This document shows positions 35,650 to 44,414 of a stretch of DNA of 64,000 nucleotides, piece after piece; position 1 is the first letter of the stretch, and each line of letters starts with the position of its first letter. The translations under genes were made by a program, and so were the position numbers. The DNA is taken from positions 1 through 64,000 of the forward strand of contig NZ_JACSQO010000014.1 in the NCBI RefSeq assembly GCF_014836595.1, in the 5' to 3' direction. The notes under the pieces are model-generated. The model was given only the letters and a program-made list of their open reading frames with translations, was not told the DNA's origin and searched no databases. This DNA is from Psychrobacillus faecigallinarum (GTDB taxonomy: Bacteria; Bacillota; Bacilli; Bacillales_A; Planococcaceae).

Positions 35650-35695
35650 AACAAAAGGCTCAGTCAATATCACTTAAGATTGACCGAGCCTTTAT
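35650..35695 (-). terminator. Terminator of the 36-codon gene
   Basis: AAAGGCTC(A)GTCAAT pairs with ATTGAC(C)GAGCCTTT and is followed on the minus strand by TTTTGTTG; its first arm includes the stop codon of the small gene. Confidence 0.75.
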
Positions 35696-35802
35696 ATATT
35701 ACTAAAATCCTTGTGAGTATTCATAACTGCATTTGCGGCTATTTTGCCGGTGAAATGTCTGAACCGCCTCCTTCTAATGATTGATTGGTTTCGACTATTC
35801 AC
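35692..35802 (-). CDS. Small basic protein, 36 residues
   Basis: A GTG start lies five bases after AAAGGAGG, a full-strength binding site, and the frame ends inside a terminator hairpin, so it has the complete anatomy of a gene. The product is strongly basic with a run of four arginines (SIIRRRRFRHFTGK) and no membrane segment. A plausible promoter TTTACA-17-TAAGGT lies upstream. I do not recognise the family; a small spore or nucleic-acid-binding protein is possible. Confidence 0.55.
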   Translation of the reverse strand: MNSRNQSIIRRRRFRHFTGKIAANAVMNTHKDFSNI

Positions 35803-35955
35803 TACGGCCTCCTTTCGTATAACTTATTCATACCTTATCACATAAACAGAATAGTGTAAATATTTTGAATGCATTAATTAATAAAATAACTCTTTTTACC
35901 TATCTTTTATGCCGCTGATGTTATATTCTTATCTTATAAAGTGAGGTGTTATTCT

Positions 35956-36141
35956 GTGGGCAATCAAATATCAAATTCAGAACAACAAGTATCTTATTTA
36001 AAAGACCGACTTCAAATGTTTCTAGAAGTACTTGATTCTATTGAACCTGAGACGACTGATTTAGAAGATATAGACAGACTTATTCAAATGATGGATGATT
36101 TAGAACTAAAAATGGAACAATTTAAAAACTCTAAAGAGTAG
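35956..36141 (+). CDS. SE1561-family small protein
   Basis: The 61-residue acidic, helical protein (NQISNSEQQVSYLKDRLQMF ... EDIDRLIQMMDDLELKMEQF) matches the SE1561 family common in Staphylococcus and Bacillales, of unknown function. The start is GTG 35956, eight bases after GAGGTG; an earlier in-frame ATG-like start at 35941 lies within that site. It has its own terminator. Confidence 0.82.
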   Translation: MGNQISNSEQQVSYLKDRLQMFLEVLDSIEPETTDLEDIDRLIQMMDDLELKMEQFKNSKE

Positions 36142-36152
36142 TATTTTTAGCT

Positions 36153-36192
36153 AAAGGTATCGGAAAATTAATTTCCGATACCTTTTGTTTTT
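36153..36192 (+). terminator. Terminator of the SE1561-family gene
   Basis: AAAGGTATCGGAAA pairs with TTTCCGATACCTTT (loop TTAA) and is followed by TGTTTTT. Confidence 0.9.
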
Positions 36193-36276
36193 GGAGTAAT
36201 TATTATTGTTTCTAGAATTCTATTTTCCTTTCAATGAAACAAGGTTCATGAAATATAAACGTCATCATTGTATAAA

Positions 36277-36305
36277 GGAGCAGTCGCTAAGCTGCTCTTT
36301 TTTTC
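36277..36305 (+). terminator. Terminator-like hairpin upstream of fumarase
   Basis: GAGCAG pairs with CTGCTC (loop TCGCTAAG) and is followed by T7. No gene ends between it and the previous terminator (36192), so it closes either a short RNA of under 90 bases or forms part of the fumarase leader. Confidence 0.6.
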
Positions 36306-36367
36306 AATCCATTAAAATAGTATACTTGTAATGTTTGTTACTACATACATAAAAGGGGCGCTACCAA

Positions 36368-37897
36368 ATGCAATTGGGACAACTAGAGAGAAGTATTTAT
36401 GATTTGATTACCGAAACTTCTACCAACTTACCTAAAGATGTGAGAAGAGCGATTCAAAAAGCAAAAGCTGCTGAAAATGAAGGTACTCGTGCTGCAATGA
36501 GCTTAGATACAATTACAAATAATATTCAAATGGCAGATGAAAATATTTCACCTATCTGTCAGGATACAGGACTACCAACCTTCAAGATTAAAACTCCTGT
36601 TGGTGTAAATCAAATAGAAATTAAGGAAGCTATTAAACGAGCTATCGTTACTGCTACTAAAGATGCTAAACTACGTCCAAACTCCGTTGACTCTTTAACC
36701 GGAAAAAACAGTGGAGATAATTTAGGAGAAGGTGTACCTGTAGTTAAATTTGAACAATGGGAAAAAGACTATATAGAAATGAAGCTTATTCTTAAGGGTG
36801 GCGGATGTGAAAACAAAAACATCCAATATAGCCTTCCAACAGAATTAGAAGGTCTTGGACGTGCAGGAAGAGACTTAGATGGCATCCGTAAATGCATTCT
36901 TCATTCTGTGTATCAGGCCCAAGGTCAAGGCTGCTCAGCCGGCTTTATAGGAGTAGGAATAGGTGGCGACCGCTCTTCTGGATATGATTTGGCGAAGGAG
37001 CAATTATTCCGTTCCGTAGATGATATTAATCAAAATGAAGATTTAGCCAAACTAGAAGCTTATATCGTGGAAAAAGCAAATACATTAGGAATTGGTACGA
37101 TGGGCTTTGGAGGCGAGGCAACTCTGCTTGGTTGTAAAATTGGCGTCATGCACCGTATCCCAGCGAGTTTCTATGTATCGGTAGCATACAATTGTTGGGC
37201 ATATCGCCGTATGGCCATTAATATTGATCCTTCCACAGGTGAAATTATAGAATGGCATTATCAAGATGGTGAGAAAATTGAATTTAAAGACGAAACTCAA
37301 AAAGAAGCACCTAAAAAAGTTATAGAGCTTTCTGCCCCTATCACCGAAGAGCAAATTCGTTCCCTTCAAGTAGGAGATGTCGTTTCAATTACTGGACGTA
37401 TGTACACTGGTCGCGATGCTATTCATCACCACCTTATGAGCCACGATGCACCAGTAGATCTTGATGGCCATATTATTTATCATTGCGGTCCGGTAATGCA
37501 AAAGGACAATAATGATAAATGGCATGTTCGAGCTGCCGGACCAACTACCTCTATTCGCGAGGAGCCATATCAAGGTGATATCATGAAAAAGTTTGGTATA
37601 CGTGCAGTTGTAGGTAAAGGTGGAATGGGCCCTAAAACGTTAGCTGCACTTAACGAGCATGGCGGAGTATACTTAAACGCAATTGGTGGCGCTGCACAAT
37701 ACTATGCTGACTGCATTAAAGAAGTAGAAGGCGTAGATTTAATGGAATTTGGAATTCCAGAAGCAATGTGGCATTTACGAGTAGAAAATTTCACGGCGGT
37801 TGTGACCATGGACTCTCATGGTAATAGTCTTCATGCAGATGTAGACAAATCATCTTTAGAAAAATTGTCATTGTATAAAGAGCCTGTATTCTCTTAA
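36368..37897 (+). CDS. Class I fumarate hydratase (4Fe-4S)
   Basis: The 509-residue iron-sulfur enzyme of the citric acid cycle interconverts fumarate and malate. Cluster cysteines are in SPICQDTGLP (about residue 61), GGGCENKN and GQGCSAG; the C-terminal third is the swivelling beta domain with GDVVSITGRMYTGRDAIHH and GGAAQYYADCI. The alpha and beta parts are fused, as in E. coli FumA/B. Class I enzymes are oxygen- and superoxide-sensitive, unlike the class II FumC/CitG of B. subtilis. An AAAGGGG site lies before the ATG. The gene to the right is probably PerR-controlled. Confidence 0.93.
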   Translation: MQLGQLERSIYDLITETSTNLPKDVRRAIQKAKAAENEGTRAAMSLDTITNNIQMADENISPICQDTGLPTFKIKTPVGVNQIEIKEAIKRAIVTATKDAKLRPNSVDSLTGKNSGDNLGEGVPVVKFEQWEKDYIEMKLILKGGGCENKNIQYSLPTELEGLGRAGRDLDGIRKCILHSVYQAQGQGCSAGFIGVGIGGDRSSGYDLAKEQLFRSVDDINQNEDLAKLEAYIVEKANTLGIGTMGFGGEATLLGCKIGVMHRIPASFYVSVAYNCWAYRRMAINIDPSTGEIIEWHYQDGEKIEFKDETQKEAPKKVIELSAPITEEQIRSLQVGDVVSITGRMYTGRDAIHHHLMSHDAPVDLDGHIIYHCGPVMQKDNNDKWHVRAAGPTTSIREEPYQGDIMKKFGIRAVVGKGGMGPKTLAALNEHGGVYLNAIGGAAQYYADCIKEVEGVDLMEFGIPEAMWHLRVENFTAVVTMDSHGNSLHADVDKSSLEKLSLYKEPVFS

Positions 37898-37906
37898 TTT
37901 TAATGG

Positions 37907-37935
37907 TTGACAGTTAAAATTCTCTAGATTATAAT
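37907..37935 (+). promoter_or_regulatory. Consensus promoter of the zosA-like gene
   Basis: TTGACA (37907-37912) and TATAAT (37930-37935) are separated by exactly 17 bases, a perfect sigma-A promoter. The Per box overlaps the -10 element. Confidence 0.85.
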
Positions 37936-37943
37936 TATTATAA
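37929..37943. promoter_or_regulatory. Perfect Per box in front of the zosA-like gene
   Basis: TTATAATTATTATAA equals the Per-box consensus at all 14 defined positions and covers the -10 box, so bound PerR would block transcription. In B. subtilis zosA is a known PerR target. Confidence 0.88.
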
Positions 37944-37950
37944 AGTAATA

Positions 37951-37995
37951 GTTAATTTAAATTAACTGGATTTTCCATAGTGAAAATCCAGTTTT
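37951..37995 (+). other. Leader hairpin of the zosA-like mRNA (possible attenuator)
   Basis: Downstream of the promoter lie a palindrome GTTAATTTAAATTAAC (37951-37966) and a perfect 12-bp stem AACTGGATTTTC/GAAAATCCAGTT (37964-37975 with 37982-37993, loop CATAGT) followed by TTACTCTATTTT. The two structures share a few bases and exclude each other in part. It may be the fumarase terminator sitting inside the zosA leader, or an attenuator. Confidence 0.55.
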
Positions 37996-38049
37996 ACTCT
38001 ATTTTACAGAGAATTAATAATGAAAATCACTATCAAGAGGAGGATTTAT

Positions 38050-39951
38050 ATGTCGACTATAGAAGAAAAGAATACTTTCCTATCAAAAGTAATGCCCCAT
38101 ATAGAATTGATTGCGGCTCTATTTTCCGGGATTTTAATATTAATCGCCTGGTTTATAGGTAAATCAGGTTTTGAAACAGTCTCCATCGTCTTTTACGTAT
38201 TAGCTTTTATAATTGGTGGATTTGCAAAGGCTAAGGAAGGAATAGAGGCAACGATAGAGGAAAAAGAATTAAATGTAGAAATGCTTATGATTTTTGCAGC
38301 AATTGGTTCATCCATTATTGGTTATTGGACTGAGGGTGCTATTCTTATTTTTATTTTCGCTGTAAGTGGCGCTTTGGAAACATATACGATGAATAAAAGT
38401 CGAAAAGAGATTTCTTCGTTAATGGAGCTCCAACCAGAAGAAGCATGGAAGCTTCAAGCTGATGGAAGCACCATACGTGTTTCAATAAAGGATTTAGCAG
38501 TCGGTGATAATTTAGTAGTAAAACCAGGAGAAAGAATTCCTGCTGATGGGATTGTGATTAATGGAATGACCTCCGTTGATGAAGCAGCTATTAGTGGTGA
38601 ATCTATTCCCCTTTCCAAGCAACCAAACGACACTCTATTTGCCGGCACAGTTAACTTAAGCGGCGCCATTACAATGGAAATGACTAAGACCAACGAGGAC
38701 TCTTTATTCCAAAAGATTATTGATCTTGTTCAAACTGCGCAAGATGAAAAGTCTCCTGCCCAACAATTTATAGAACGTTTTGAGGGTACTTATGTAAAAG
38801 TAGTTCTAATTGCAGTAGCAGTTATGATGGTTCTCCCCCACTTTTTACTTGGATGGGATTGGAACACAACTTTTTACCGAGCAATGGTTTTATTGGTTGT
38901 TGCCTCGCCTTGTGCGCTTGTAGCATCTATCATGCCCGCAACTCTAGCAGCTATTTCAAACGGTGCAAAAAATGGAATATTGTTTAAGGGTGGAATGCAT
39001 TTAGAAAATATTAGTGAAATGAAAGCAATCGCTCTAGATAAAACTGGTACACTGACTCAAGGGAAACCAGTCGTAACAGACTTCTTTGTAAGGGATGATT
39101 TAGATCGTTTATCTACTCTAACTATTCTTGCTACAATCGAATCCCAGTCCAATCATCCACTTGCACAGGCTATTTCGGCATTTGCTAAGACAGAGGGAAT
39201 TACACAACTTCCAATCATCTCCATTGAAGACAGACCAGGATTCGGGCTGAGAGCTTCAATGGACGGTCAGGAAATTTTAGTTGGTAAGCCTGAATTCGTA
39301 AATAAAGCGGATGCTTTTGCTTTCCAAGGTGGAGTCGCTGCTGCCTTAGCTGATGAAGGAAAAACAGTAATTTTCATGCGTGATGAAAAGGGAATTGCAG
39401 CTGCTGCTGCCTTGAAAGATACGGTACGCGAAGAAGCTAAAGAGGCTATTAAGCTTTTACAATCGCTAGGTATCAAAACGGTCATGCTAACCGGCGACAA
39501 TGAAAAAACAGCAAAGGTAATCGCTAAAGAGGCTGGAATAGACCAATATATTGCCGAATGTCTCCCAGAAACAAAGGTTCAGCATATGAAGGAGCTATTA
39601 GCGGAGCATTCATTTGTCGGAATGGTTGGGGATGGAATTAACGACGCCCCTGCCCTAGCAACAGCAACAACTGGCTTTGCAATGGGCGAAGGAACTGACG
39701 TGGCGTTAGAAACTGCCGACGTCATCTTAATGAAAAATGACTTAAGCAAAATTGCCTATGCAGTAAAAATGTCTCGTAAAATGCAAAGAATCGTAAAACA
39801 AAATATCTTTTTCTCTCTTGCAGTAATCACCATTCTTATCGTTTCCAACTTCTTACAGGTTGTAGACTTACCTTTAGGAGTTATTGGACATGAGGGCAGC
39901 ACCATTCTCGTTATCTTAAATGGCTTAAGAATGTTAAATCGTAAAATTTAA
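38050..39951 (+). CDS. zosA: ZosA-like heavy-metal P-type ATPase
   Basis: The 633-residue P1B-type metal pump has the phosphorylation motif DKTGTLTQG, the TGE motif ISGESIPLSK, the ion site SPC in VASPCALVAS, the HP motif in SNHPLAQAI, and the hinge GDGINDAPALA. It lacks the N-terminal HMA/CXXC metal-binding domain, as B. subtilis ZosA does (637 residues). ZosA supports zinc uptake under oxidative stress and is repressed by PerR; the perfect Per box here supports that identity over a cadmium exporter. ATG 38050 after GAGGAGG is chosen. The transport direction is not readable from sequence. Confidence 0.85.
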   Translation: MSTIEEKNTFLSKVMPHIELIAALFSGILILIAWFIGKSGFETVSIVFYVLAFIIGGFAKAKEGIEATIEEKELNVEMLMIFAAIGSSIIGYWTEGAILIFIFAVSGALETYTMNKSRKEISSLMELQPEEAWKLQADGSTIRVSIKDLAVGDNLVVKPGERIPADGIVINGMTSVDEAAISGESIPLSKQPNDTLFAGTVNLSGAITMEMTKTNEDSLFQKIIDLVQTAQDEKSPAQQFIERFEGTYVKVVLIAVAVMMVLPHFLLGWDWNTTFYRAMVLLVVASPCALVASIMPATLAAISNGAKNGILFKGGMHLENISEMKAIALDKTGTLTQGKPVVTDFFVRDDLDRLSTLTILATIESQSNHPLAQAISAFAKTEGITQLPIISIEDRPGFGLRASMDGQEILVGKPEFVNKADAFAFQGGVAAALADEGKTVIFMRDEKGIAAAAALKDTVREEAKEAIKLLQSLGIKTVMLTGDNEKTAKVIAKEAGIDQYIAECLPETKVQHMKELLAEHSFVGMVGDGINDAPALATATTGFAMGEGTDVALETADVILMKNDLSKIAYAVKMSRKMQRIVKQNIFFSLAVITILIVSNFLQVVDLPLGVIGHEGSTILVILNGLRMLNRKI

Positions 39952-39958
39952 TGTAGCA

Positions 39959-39993
39959 TAGCATCCGTCTTGTTTAGACGGATGCTTTTTTAT
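39959..39993 (+). terminator. Terminator of the zosA-like gene
   Basis: GCATCCGTCT pairs with AGACGGATGC (loop TGTTT), followed by T6. Confidence 0.92.
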
Positions 39994-40087
39994 TGTTAAG
40001 AGAAAAAATTCGGGCGCTGTGCGAAATTGTTTGATTTGAGTGAACGATTTTTATTGTTTCTAATCAAACCTTTTTGTGAGCAGCTCC

Positions 40088-40860
40088 CTCCGTTAGGGGC
40101 GCTTTCTTCTTGGTTAGGAGACACTTCTCTCTACTTTAGGAGCGCTTTCTTCTTGGTTAGGAGACACTTCTCTCTACTTTAGGAGTGCTTTCCTTGGTTA
40201 GGAGACACTTCTCTCTACTTAGGGCGCTTTCCTTGGTTAGGAGACACTTTGCCATACTTTAGGGGCGTTTTCCTCTTGGTTAGGAGACACTTTTCTTTAC
40301 TTAGGGGCGCTTTCCTTGGTTAGGAGACACTTTGCCATACTTTAGGGGTGCTTTCTTCTTGTTTAGGAGACACTTTGCCATACTTTAGGGGTGCTTTCTT
40401 CGTGGTTAGGAGACACTTCTCTCTACTTTAGGGGCGCTTTTCTTGGTTAGGAGACACTTTGCCATACTTTAGGGGTGCTTTCTTCGTGGTTAGGAGACAC
40501 TTCTCTCTACTTAGGAGCGCCTTTTCTTGGTTACGAGACACTTTGCCATACGTTAGAGGCGCTTTTCTTGGTTAGGAGACACTTTGCCATACGTTAGAGG
40601 CGCTTTCTTCTTGGTTAGGAGACACTTCTCTCTACTTAGGGGCGCTTTTCTTGGTTAGGAGACACTTTGCCTTACTTTAGGGGCGCTTTCTTCTTGGTTA
40701 GGAGACACTTCTCTCTACTTAGGGGCGCTTTTCTTGGTTACGAGACACTTTGCCATACTTTACGGGCGCTTTCTTCTTGGTTAGGAGACACTTCTCTCTA
40801 CTTAGGGGCGCTTTTCTTGGTTACGAGACACTTTGCCATACTTTACGGGCGCATTTCTCC
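40088..40860. repeat. Tandem repeat array, about 18 units of 40-43 bp
   Basis: The core GGTTAGGAGACACTT recurs 18 times between 40113 and 40840 at spacings of 39-43 bases, each followed by TACTT(T)AGGGGCGCTTT. Two unit types mostly alternate: one has TTCTCTCTACTT after GAGACAC (about 40-bp step), the other TTTGCCATACTTT (about 43-bp step), giving a higher-order period near 83 bp. Units differ by point changes (GTTACGAGACAC, CGTTAGAGGCG). Steps are not multiples of three, so no reading frame is kept, and there are no unique spacers as in CRISPR. The whole gap 39994-40937 has no gene. Confidence 0.92.
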
Positions 40861-40937
40861 TACTTACGTGACGTTTTCATCTTTTTAGTGGCGTCCGCGC
40901 AATTTACCCGATAAAAGACCCATTTCAATCCTCTAAC

Positions 40938-40992
40938 CCAAAAAACACCCATGGGTTGAATTCATAAATATCTTCAACCCATGGGTGTTTAT
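40938..40992. terminator. Terminator of yihY (17-bp stem)
   Basis: AACACCCATGGGTTGAA pairs with TTCAACCCATGGGTGTT, followed on the minus strand by T6; also closes anything transcribed from the left. Confidence 0.92.
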
Positions 40993-41963
40993 TAAGCTTT
41001 TTTCATTCCTTTCTTATTATCTAGTTGTAACTTTCTCTCTTGCATTACAGAATTGATTTGGCCACCAACCAACAGAATTATTCCTGTGAAGTAGAGCCAT
41101 AACATGAGGATGATAATCCCCCCAATACTTCCATAAGTCGCAGAGTAGTTAGCAAAGTTGCTTACATAGAAAGAGAATACTAGAGATACGAGAATCCATC
41201 CCAAAGTAGCAAATGCTGCTCCAGGGAAAACACTTCTTAGTCCTAGCTTAATGTTTGGGACAATCCAATATAGTGCACAAAGCACAATAAACATTATGAT
41301 CGGAGTAAGTGTCCATCTGATATTATTCCATAGATTCACAAAGTCCTCTTGGAAACCAAAATAAGAAAATAGGATAGTACCAATCTGTTGACCAAAAACC
41401 GGTAGAACAAGTGCTACAGCGAAAAGCAGTATCATCAGCAAAGTAAAGACTACAGATAAAGCTCTAACGATAAAAAAGGGTCTAGTCTCTTCAATATCAT
41501 AAGACCTGTTCAAGGATTTCACAATTGCATTCATCCCATTTGAAGCAGACCATATCGTACCGAGAATCCCGATAGATAATAACCCACCATTCCGGCTGAC
41601 TAGTACATCCGAGACAGTACCATTAATTAACTTATAAACCTCTGCTGGTGCATAGTTTTCTATGAAGCGGAAAACCTGAGCCTCATCTAAATTGAGATAA
41701 GGCAGTAATGTAACGATAAAAATTAATAAAGGAAATAATGATAAAAGGAAAAAGTACGCTAACTGTGCTGCCAGACCAGTAATATCCGTTCGCTGGATAT
41801 GAGCGATTAAATGCTTGAAGTACCCAGACCACGATGTTAAGTCATGGTGCTCCTCTTTCTTTTTCTCCTTCTTTTTAAAATTTAAAAATTTTAGCTTTTG
41901 ATACCAGCCTGGAGAGGAAGATTTCTTATTTGATTTATGAGGTTGATCCATCCTTGATACCAT
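40992..41963 (-). CDS. YihY/BrkB-family membrane protein
   Basis: The 323-residue protein has a basic, Lys/Ser-rich N-terminus of about 45 residues followed by six predicted membrane helices, with family motifs QLAYFFLLSLFPLLIF and FPGAAFATLGWILVSLVFSFY. YihY-family proteins (formerly called ribonuclease BN by mistake) have no settled function. ATG 41963 has AAAGGAG upstream and lies 19 bases after the ytxH-type gene, with which it is probably co-transcribed. Confidence 0.88.
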   Translation of the reverse strand: MVSRMDQPHKSNKKSSSPGWYQKLKFLNFKKKEKKKEEHHDLTSWSGYFKHLIAHIQRTDITGLAAQLAYFFLLSLFPLLIFIVTLLPYLNLDEAQVFRFIENYAPAEVYKLINGTVSDVLVSRNGGLLSIGILGTIWSASNGMNAIVKSLNRSYDIEETRPFFIVRALSVVFTLLMILLFAVALVLPVFGQQIGTILFSYFGFQEDFVNLWNNIRWTLTPIIMFIVLCALYWIVPNIKLGLRSVFPGAAFATLGWILVSLVFSFYVSNFANYSATYGSIGGIIILMLWLYFTGIILLVGGQINSVMQERKLQLDNKKGMKKA

Positions 41964-41982
41964 TTCTTCCTCTCCTTTACAT

Positions 41983-42375
41983 TTAAGATTGTAATTTTGG
42001 TTCGTAAATACTTTTAGGTTCCTCATTTTCTGGAACTACAATTGATTTATACTCTTCTTTTGATTGAGAGAAAGTATCTTTTGTATCAGAAACAAGAGTT
42101 TTAACTTGAGGTGTAATTTCTTTAACCTCATTTACTTTTTGTGAAATATATTTTGCATCTGAAGTGAACTGATTATAAACTGATTGCCATTTAGTCACCT
42201 GTTGTTCAATAGTTTGCTTCAGCTCATCACGGTTTTTATTGTAATATTTAATCTCGTTTTTAACTCGGCGAGATTGGTTCATTACGGAATCTCTTGTTTT
42301 TCGATCTAACATTGTAAGCGCCCCACCAAGAATAGCACCGTATAGTATCCCTTTAACGAATTTGCTTTCACTCAT
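41983..42375 (-). CDS. YtxH-domain protein
   Basis: The 130-residue protein starts with one short membrane-like segment (FVKGILYGAILGGALTML) and continues as a long charged, probably coiled-coil region. This is the YtxH-like general-stress family pattern. The function is unknown. GGAGGT lies eight bases before ATG 42375. It is the first gene of a two-gene unit with yihY. Confidence 0.82.
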   Translation of the reverse strand: MSESKFVKGILYGAILGGALTMLDRKTRDSVMNQSRRVKNEIKYYNKNRDELKQTIEQQVTKWQSVYNQFTSDAKYISQKVNEVKEITPQVKTLVSDTKDTFSQSKEEYKSIVVPENEEPKSIYEPKLQS

Positions 42376-42635
42376 ACGTATGACCTCCAAATTTAGCTAT
42401 TTTATATTAATTTTATTATACCCTGGCTTTTACGAATCAAACTATTAATAATAATATTTTACAAAAATAAGCTTGACTATTTGAGAGAATTTTACGAATA
42501 TTGTTAAAAGGATAAAAATTAATGTGAAAGGAATTGAATGCAAATAAATTTAGTTTATTAAAATTTTGTTATTTCCTCATTTTTTGAGATGCTAGCAAAA
42601 ACTTTAATAACAAAACGAATTAAGGAGGATATTAA

Positions 42636-43991
42636 TTGGATAAGTTACTAGAAATATTAAAAAGTGTCTCAGATGTACTATGGGGAATCCCTCTACTCAT
42701 CCTAATAGTAGGGACAGGAATTTTTTTAACCATCCGAGTCGGTTTCCTACAAATTAGATTGCTGCCAGTAGCTTTAAGACTTACTTTTTCTAGAAAGCAT
42801 GATAAGACAGCGGAAGGAGATATATCACAATTTCAGGCGCTAACTACTGCACTTGCCGCTACTGTAGGGACAGGTAATATTGTCGGTGTTGCTACTGCAG
42901 TTTTACTAGGAGGTCCTGGTGCAGTTTTCTGGATGTGGTTCTCCGCTTTCTTTGGGATGGCAACCAAATATAGTGAAGCAATACTAGCAGTTAAATATCG
43001 TGTAAAGGATGCTAAAGGTCAAATGGCCGGCGGACCTATGTATTACATAGAACATGGCTTAAAACAAAAGTGGTTAGCAGTGCTGTTTGCTATTTTTGGC
43101 GCATTAGCTGCATTCGGAATAGGAAACGGCACACAAGCTAATTCAGTTTCGAGCGCAGTTGAATCTACCTTTGGAATTGAAACGTGGATTACTGGCATAG
43201 TTCTCACTATTTTTACCGCACTCGTTATTCTTGGAGGTATTAAATCTATTGGTAACGTAACTGCAGTATTTGTACCGGTAATGGCTTTATTTTACATACT
43301 CGCAGGTCTTGTAATAATGGTTACCAATATTACAGCAGTCCCTGAAGCTTTTGCTATTATTTTTAAATCTGCGTTTACAGGAGAAGCAGCTGTTGGCGGA
43401 GCTGTTGGTGCAGCTATCCGTTATGGTATTGCACGCGGAGTATTCTCTAATGAGGCAGGACTTGGTTCCGCTCCAATAGCTGCCGCGGCTGCAAAAACTG
43501 ATTTACCTGGTCGACAGGCTCTCGTTTCTATGACTCAAGTATTTCTAGATACGTTTATAATCTGTTCAATCACAGGAGTTACGATTGTAATGTCTGGGAT
43601 GTATAAAGATCCTAATATAACTGGTGGAGATCTTACTTCAGCAGCCTTTGGTCACTTCCTTGGGGATTGGGGGCCAATAGTAATTGCTGTAGGTCTAATT
43701 TTCTTTGCATCTTCTACAATTTTCGGATGGGCCTATTACGGAGAAAAATGCTTCCAGTACTTATTTAAGAATCCGTCGTTGTTAATCATTTATCGTATTG
43801 CATTTGTTGCCATGGTGTTCATCGGATCCGTTGTTTCTTTAGATTTGATATGGACCTTTTCGGATATTACCAATGCTTTAATGGCTATTCCTAACTTAAT
43901 AGGATTACTTGGCCTATCCGGAGTTATAGTTTATGAAACGAAACGTATAAAAAACAAGCTAAAAGAAGAAAAACTAGCTAGCAAGTCTTAA
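42636..43991 (+). CDS. Alanine/glycine:sodium symporter (AGCS family), copy 2
   Basis: The 451-residue membrane protein carries the AGCS signatures FQALTTALAATVGTGNIVGVATAV and GIARGVFSNEAGLGSAPIAAAAA. Compared with copy 1 at 28364 it has the standard AATVGTGN where copy 1 has AASRIGTGN in the sodium-site region, so substrates may differ. The start is TTG 42636, seven bases after AAGGAGG. The 260 bases upstream are A+T-rich with no recognised element. Confidence 0.92.
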   Translation: MDKLLEILKSVSDVLWGIPLLILIVGTGIFLTIRVGFLQIRLLPVALRLTFSRKHDKTAEGDISQFQALTTALAATVGTGNIVGVATAVLLGGPGAVFWMWFSAFFGMATKYSEAILAVKYRVKDAKGQMAGGPMYYIEHGLKQKWLAVLFAIFGALAAFGIGNGTQANSVSSAVESTFGIETWITGIVLTIFTALVILGGIKSIGNVTAVFVPVMALFYILAGLVIMVTNITAVPEAFAIIFKSAFTGEAAVGGAVGAAIRYGIARGVFSNEAGLGSAPIAAAAAKTDLPGRQALVSMTQVFLDTFIICSITGVTIVMSGMYKDPNITGGDLTSAAFGHFLGDWGPIVIAVGLIFFASSTIFGWAYYGEKCFQYLFKNPSLLIIYRIAFVAMVFIGSVVSLDLIWTFSDITNALMAIPNLIGLLGLSGVIVYETKRIKNKLKEEKLASKS

Positions 43992-44059
43992 TTAGTATTT
44001 GACATTCCATCCGTAGCGTGAAATGATATTTCTAATGTATGAAAGGCAGGTACAAAAGA

Positions 44060-44281
44060 ATGGATCTAACTCAACCTTCCGTTGAAAATATCAGCTATAT
44101 GCTTGAAACAATCAAGGAAAAATTACGTATGGTAAATGTAGATGCGATGAAATCAGAGGATTTTAAAGCTACAGCCTATGAAGATCTCGTATATTTATAT
44201 GAAATGGTCAACAAAAGAGATTCTTTTAGTCCAAGTGAAATGCAAGCAATTGTTGCAGAGCTTGGTAGTTTAAGAAAGTAA
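44060..44281 (+). CDS. DUF1128 small protein
   Basis: The 73-residue helical protein ends in the family signature SPSEMQAIVAELGSLRK, matching the DUF1128 family of Bacillales, function unknown. ATG 44060 (MDLTQPSVENISYML) follows AAAGGCAGG; an ATG at 44039 lacks a site. It has its own terminator. Confidence 0.82.
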   Translation: MDLTQPSVENISYMLETIKEKLRMVNVDAMKSEDFKATAYEDLVYLYEMVNKRDSFSPSEMQAIVAELGSLRK

Positions 44282-44342
44282 GCTGAGCATAAGTCTTTTT
44301 CGCAAGTCTAAATCGACTGTATCACAGGAAAAACAAACTATT

Positions 44343-44385
44343 AGAGAGGTAACCCGGTCTATTCCAAGGTTACCTCTCTTTTTCT
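44343..44385 (+). terminator. Terminator of the DUF1128 gene
   Basis: AGAGAGGTAACC pairs with GGTTACCTCTCT and is followed by TTTT. Confidence 0.92.
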
Positions 44386-44414
44386 TTTCTATAACCATTC
44401 CAATTACCTAAACC

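Noticed and set aside
38050..39951. Cadmium/zinc exporter CadA
   Set aside because: The N-terminal metal-binding domain is missing and a PerR site rather than an ArsR/CadC-type regulator controls the gene, which fits ZosA better; transport direction remains unproven.
40088..40860. CRISPR array
   Set aside because: The segments between the repeated cores are themselves repeated (two types) instead of unique, steps vary by 3-4 bases, and no cas genes are present.
40667..40888. 73-codon frame within the repeat array
   Set aside because: It is produced by the repeats; unit lengths are not multiples of three, there is no ribosome-binding site, and the frame cannot be followed through the array.
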